Part shown: piece by piece, positions 7,101-8,039 of the stretch
How the letters are laid out: each line of letters starts with the position of its first letter
How positions within the stretch are numbered: position 1 is the stretch's first letter
NCBI GenBank assembly: GCA_024762735.1
Contig: JANTGU010000090.1
Span: forward strand, 1 to 8,039
DNA from: Bacteroidales bacterium
Lineage (GTDB): Bacteria > Bacteroidota > Bacteroidia > Bacteroidales > F082
Direction of reading: 5' to 3'
DNA: 8,039 nt
Position numbers and translations under genes: made by a program
Notes under the pieces: generated by a model
Databases searched by the model: none
Seen by the model: only the letters and a program-made list of their open reading frames with translations
What the model was told of the DNA's origin: nothing

Positions 7101-7140
7101 ATAAGGGTGTTTACTATAAAAAGGTAGTAAACACCCTTAT
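7101..7140. repeat. Perfect 16-bp inverted repeat upstream of the receiver gene
   Basis: ATAAGGGTGTTTACTA at 7101-7116 and its exact reverse complement at 7125-7140 flank the eight-base loop TAAAAAGG. Similarity between the flanks (AAAGTAA on the left, TTTTACT on the right) extends the pairing imperfectly. It could be a strong bidirectional terminator protecting the receiver operon from read-through, or a binding site for a dimeric regulator. The plus-strand side is followed by an A/T-rich stretch (ATTTTACTATTATA); the minus side has no U-run. Confidence 0.85.
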
Positions 7141-7207
7141 ATTTTACTATTATACCGGTTAAACATCAAAATGACGCATCTTTTCACTCCCTGCCCGGCC
7201 AGAAGAT

Positions 7208-7328
7208 AACCTTTCAGGTCCGCGTAGGGCTGGTGCAAGAGCGTCCTGAAAGGTTGGAGTGTAAGCTACTCGAATGCAACCTTTCAGGTTTTCCTGACCT
7301 GCATATCGTTTCTCCACCTGAAAGGGTT
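7208..7328. repeat. Four alternating copies of AACCTTTCAGG
   Basis: Copies lie at 7208-7219 (forward), 7244-7255 (reverse), 7278-7290 (forward) and 7316-7328 (reverse, with one extra G). They form two inverted pairs of about 45-50 bases each, so each pair can fold into a stem with a loop of about 24 bases. Repeats of this kind occur between genes in Bacteroidota; a function is not known to me. Confidence 0.8.
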
Positions 7329-7397
7329 AAACCCGCCATGGCGAATGGCTCCTTTCGGCAAAAGGCTTTCTTGTTTTGTGAACAGGATGATTCCCGG

Positions 7398-7433
7398 GAG
7401 ATTGCCACGCTCCTAACGTCGCTCGCAATGACG
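7398..7433 (-). repeat. GTCATTGCGAG-type dispersed repeat
   Basis: Read on the minus strand this is CGTCATTGCGAGCGAC, continuing to GGCAATCTC. It matches the widely scattered intergenic repeat whose ends are GTCATTGCGAG and GCAATCTC. ATTGC at 7401-7405 and GCAAT at 7425-7429 form a short inverted pair. It marks this block as a place where dispersed elements accumulate. Confidence 0.65.
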
Positions 7434-7548
7434 GTGGGTCAGGCTTTGGGGATAATTTGAATTACGATATCAGAATAGCGAATGGAAATTTAAGAAGTAT
7501 TTTGGAATGAACGATTTACGGATTTGAGCATTGATTATTGGACTATGA

Positions 7549-7597
7549 GGTCGGGATTGCAAATCCCGACCAGCAGATTGCAAATCCCGACCAGCAG
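7549..7597. repeat. 21-bp tandem duplication with inverted arm
   Basis: The 21-base unit beginning ATTGCAAATCCCGACC occurs twice in tandem, identical, at 7556-7576 and 7577-7597. GGTCGGGATT at 7549-7558 is the exact reverse complement of AATCCCGACC at 7562-7571 and of the same part of the second unit, so alternative hairpins can form. It lies just beyond the stop of the partial regulator gene and may act as its terminator region. Confidence 0.85.
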
Positions 7598-7615
7598 ATT
7601 AAATTTATTAAGGAT

Positions 7616-8039
7616 TCAAATCTCATCGCGGTGTGCAAACGCATATTTGATCAAAGCATGGGGACCGTGAATGTTCAGCTTATCGCAAATGTTGAGCCGG
7701 TGTTTTTCGACCGTTTTTACACTTACATATAATTTTTCTGCAATTTCTTTGCTGGTTTTGCTTTCGGAAATAAGTTTCAAAATCTTTTTTTCGGCAGGTG
7801 TGAGCAGCTTGGTATTAGTCGTTTCACTCTGCTTTTCAAGGTTTTTTTGTTCTCGGTTCATTAAGAAATCGGAAATGGCAGGACTAAAGTAATAATGGCC
7901 TTCTAACACGGAGCGGATGGTATTTTTTATCTCTGCAACCGTGTTTTCTTTCAGGACATAGCCTTTTGCCCCTGCATCAATGGCCTGGTTAAAAAGATGT
8001 TCATCTTTGTACATGGTCAGGATAATGATTTTGGTATCG
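7616..8039 (-). CDS. NarL/LuxR-type response regulator, C-terminal part
   Basis: The gene enters from beyond the right edge; about 140 residues are visible and the reading frame stays open to the edge (DTKIIILTMYKDEHLF), so the Met at 8014 is internal. The receiver end is recognisable by the switch Thr in IIILT and the conserved Lys in GYVLKEN. A linker (residues QKNLEKQSETTNTK) leads to a LuxR-type helix-turn-helix: LTPAEKKILKLISESKTSKE, IAEKLYVSVKTVEKHR, then DKLNIHGPHALIKYA. About 70 N-terminal residues, including the phosphoacceptor Asp, are outside the window. It is a DNA-binding transcription regulator, presumably controlled by a histidine kinase. Same strand as the stand-alone receiver downstream, but separated by about 560 bases containing a strong inverted repeat, so probably a separate transcript. 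Confidence 0.92.
   Translation of the reverse strand, partial: DTKIIILTMYKDEHLFNQAIDAGAKGYVLKENTVAEIKNTIRSVLEGHYYFSPAISDFLMNREQKNLEKQSETTNTKLLTPAEKKILKLISESKTSKEIAEKLYVSVKTVEKHRLNICDKLNIHGPHALIKYAFAHRDEI

Larger units (their letters stand above)
7141..7615. other. Repeat-rich non-coding block
   Basis: No gene is supported in these 475 bases between the two response-regulator genes. ORFs here read straight through repeats and have no recognisable family. The block holds, in order, four alternating copies of AACCTTTCAGG, small hairpins (GGGTTAAACCC at 7324-7334; CCTTT/AAAGG at 7351-7365), a GTCATTGCGAG-type element, and a 21-base tandem repeat with an inverted arm. It looks like a collecting site for dispersed intergenic repeats. 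Confidence 0.7.

Noticed and set aside
7233..7460. 75-codon plus-strand ORF in the repeat block
   Set aside because: It reads straight through the AACCTTTCAGG and GTCATTGCGAG repeats, so the open frame is a by-product of repeat sequence.
7549..7597. Possible CRISPR fragment
   Set aside because: The two units are directly adjacent with no spacer and there are only two; a tandem duplication explains it.
7538..7732. 64-codon plus-strand ORF with repeated NPDQQIA
   Set aside because: The peptide repeat is just the 21-base tandem DNA repeat translated, and the rest is antisense to the LuxR-type regulator.

Overview
The window looks like chromosomal DNA of a Bacteroidota bacterium. The main reasons are a very large surface protein ending in a type IX secretion (T9SS) type A sorting domain, a small secreted protein resembling the PID-CTERM proteins of this phylum, a TAnnTTTG-type promoter, and short intergenic repeats of a kind common in these genomes. 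No rRNA, tRNA, CRISPR array or intact mobile element was seen.

Layout, left to right. (1) 1-237, minus strand: the N-terminus of a secreted or membrane protein, possibly a TPR-type sensor, cut by the window edge. (2) About 240-1020: no intact gene, only short ORF remnants with frame breaks, probably decayed coding DNA. (3) 1033-1544, plus strand: a good Bacteroidota promoter driving an overlapping pair, DUF4160 then DUF2442. The DUF4160 gene has a one-base frameshift; DUF2442 is intact. (4) 1679-1909, minus: a 76-residue secreted protein. (5) 2008-6675, minus: a 1555-residue T9SS-exported protein with two GLUG-repeat modules, a fibronectin-III-like stretch, a LamG/jelly-roll domain and the T9SS tail. 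(6) 6689-7057, minus: a stand-alone receiver domain 13 bases upstream of the giant gene. (7) 7060-7615: a non-coding block packed with palindromes and repeats. (8) 7616-8039, minus: the C-terminal part of a NarL/LuxR-type response regulator, cut by the window edge.

How the parts may work together (inference): the minus-strand genes 7057 to 1679 read as one block, in which a DNA-binding-domain-less receiver sits directly upstream of an exported adhesin-like protein and a small secreted protein. Remains of the receiver 3' end, the following spacer and the next gene's start are repeated in front of the small secreted gene. This suggests an old duplication of a receiver-plus-secreted-protein unit, or insertion of the giant gene next to a receiver. 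The DUF4160/DUF2442 pair is on the opposite strand and looks like an unrelated accessory module that is losing function.
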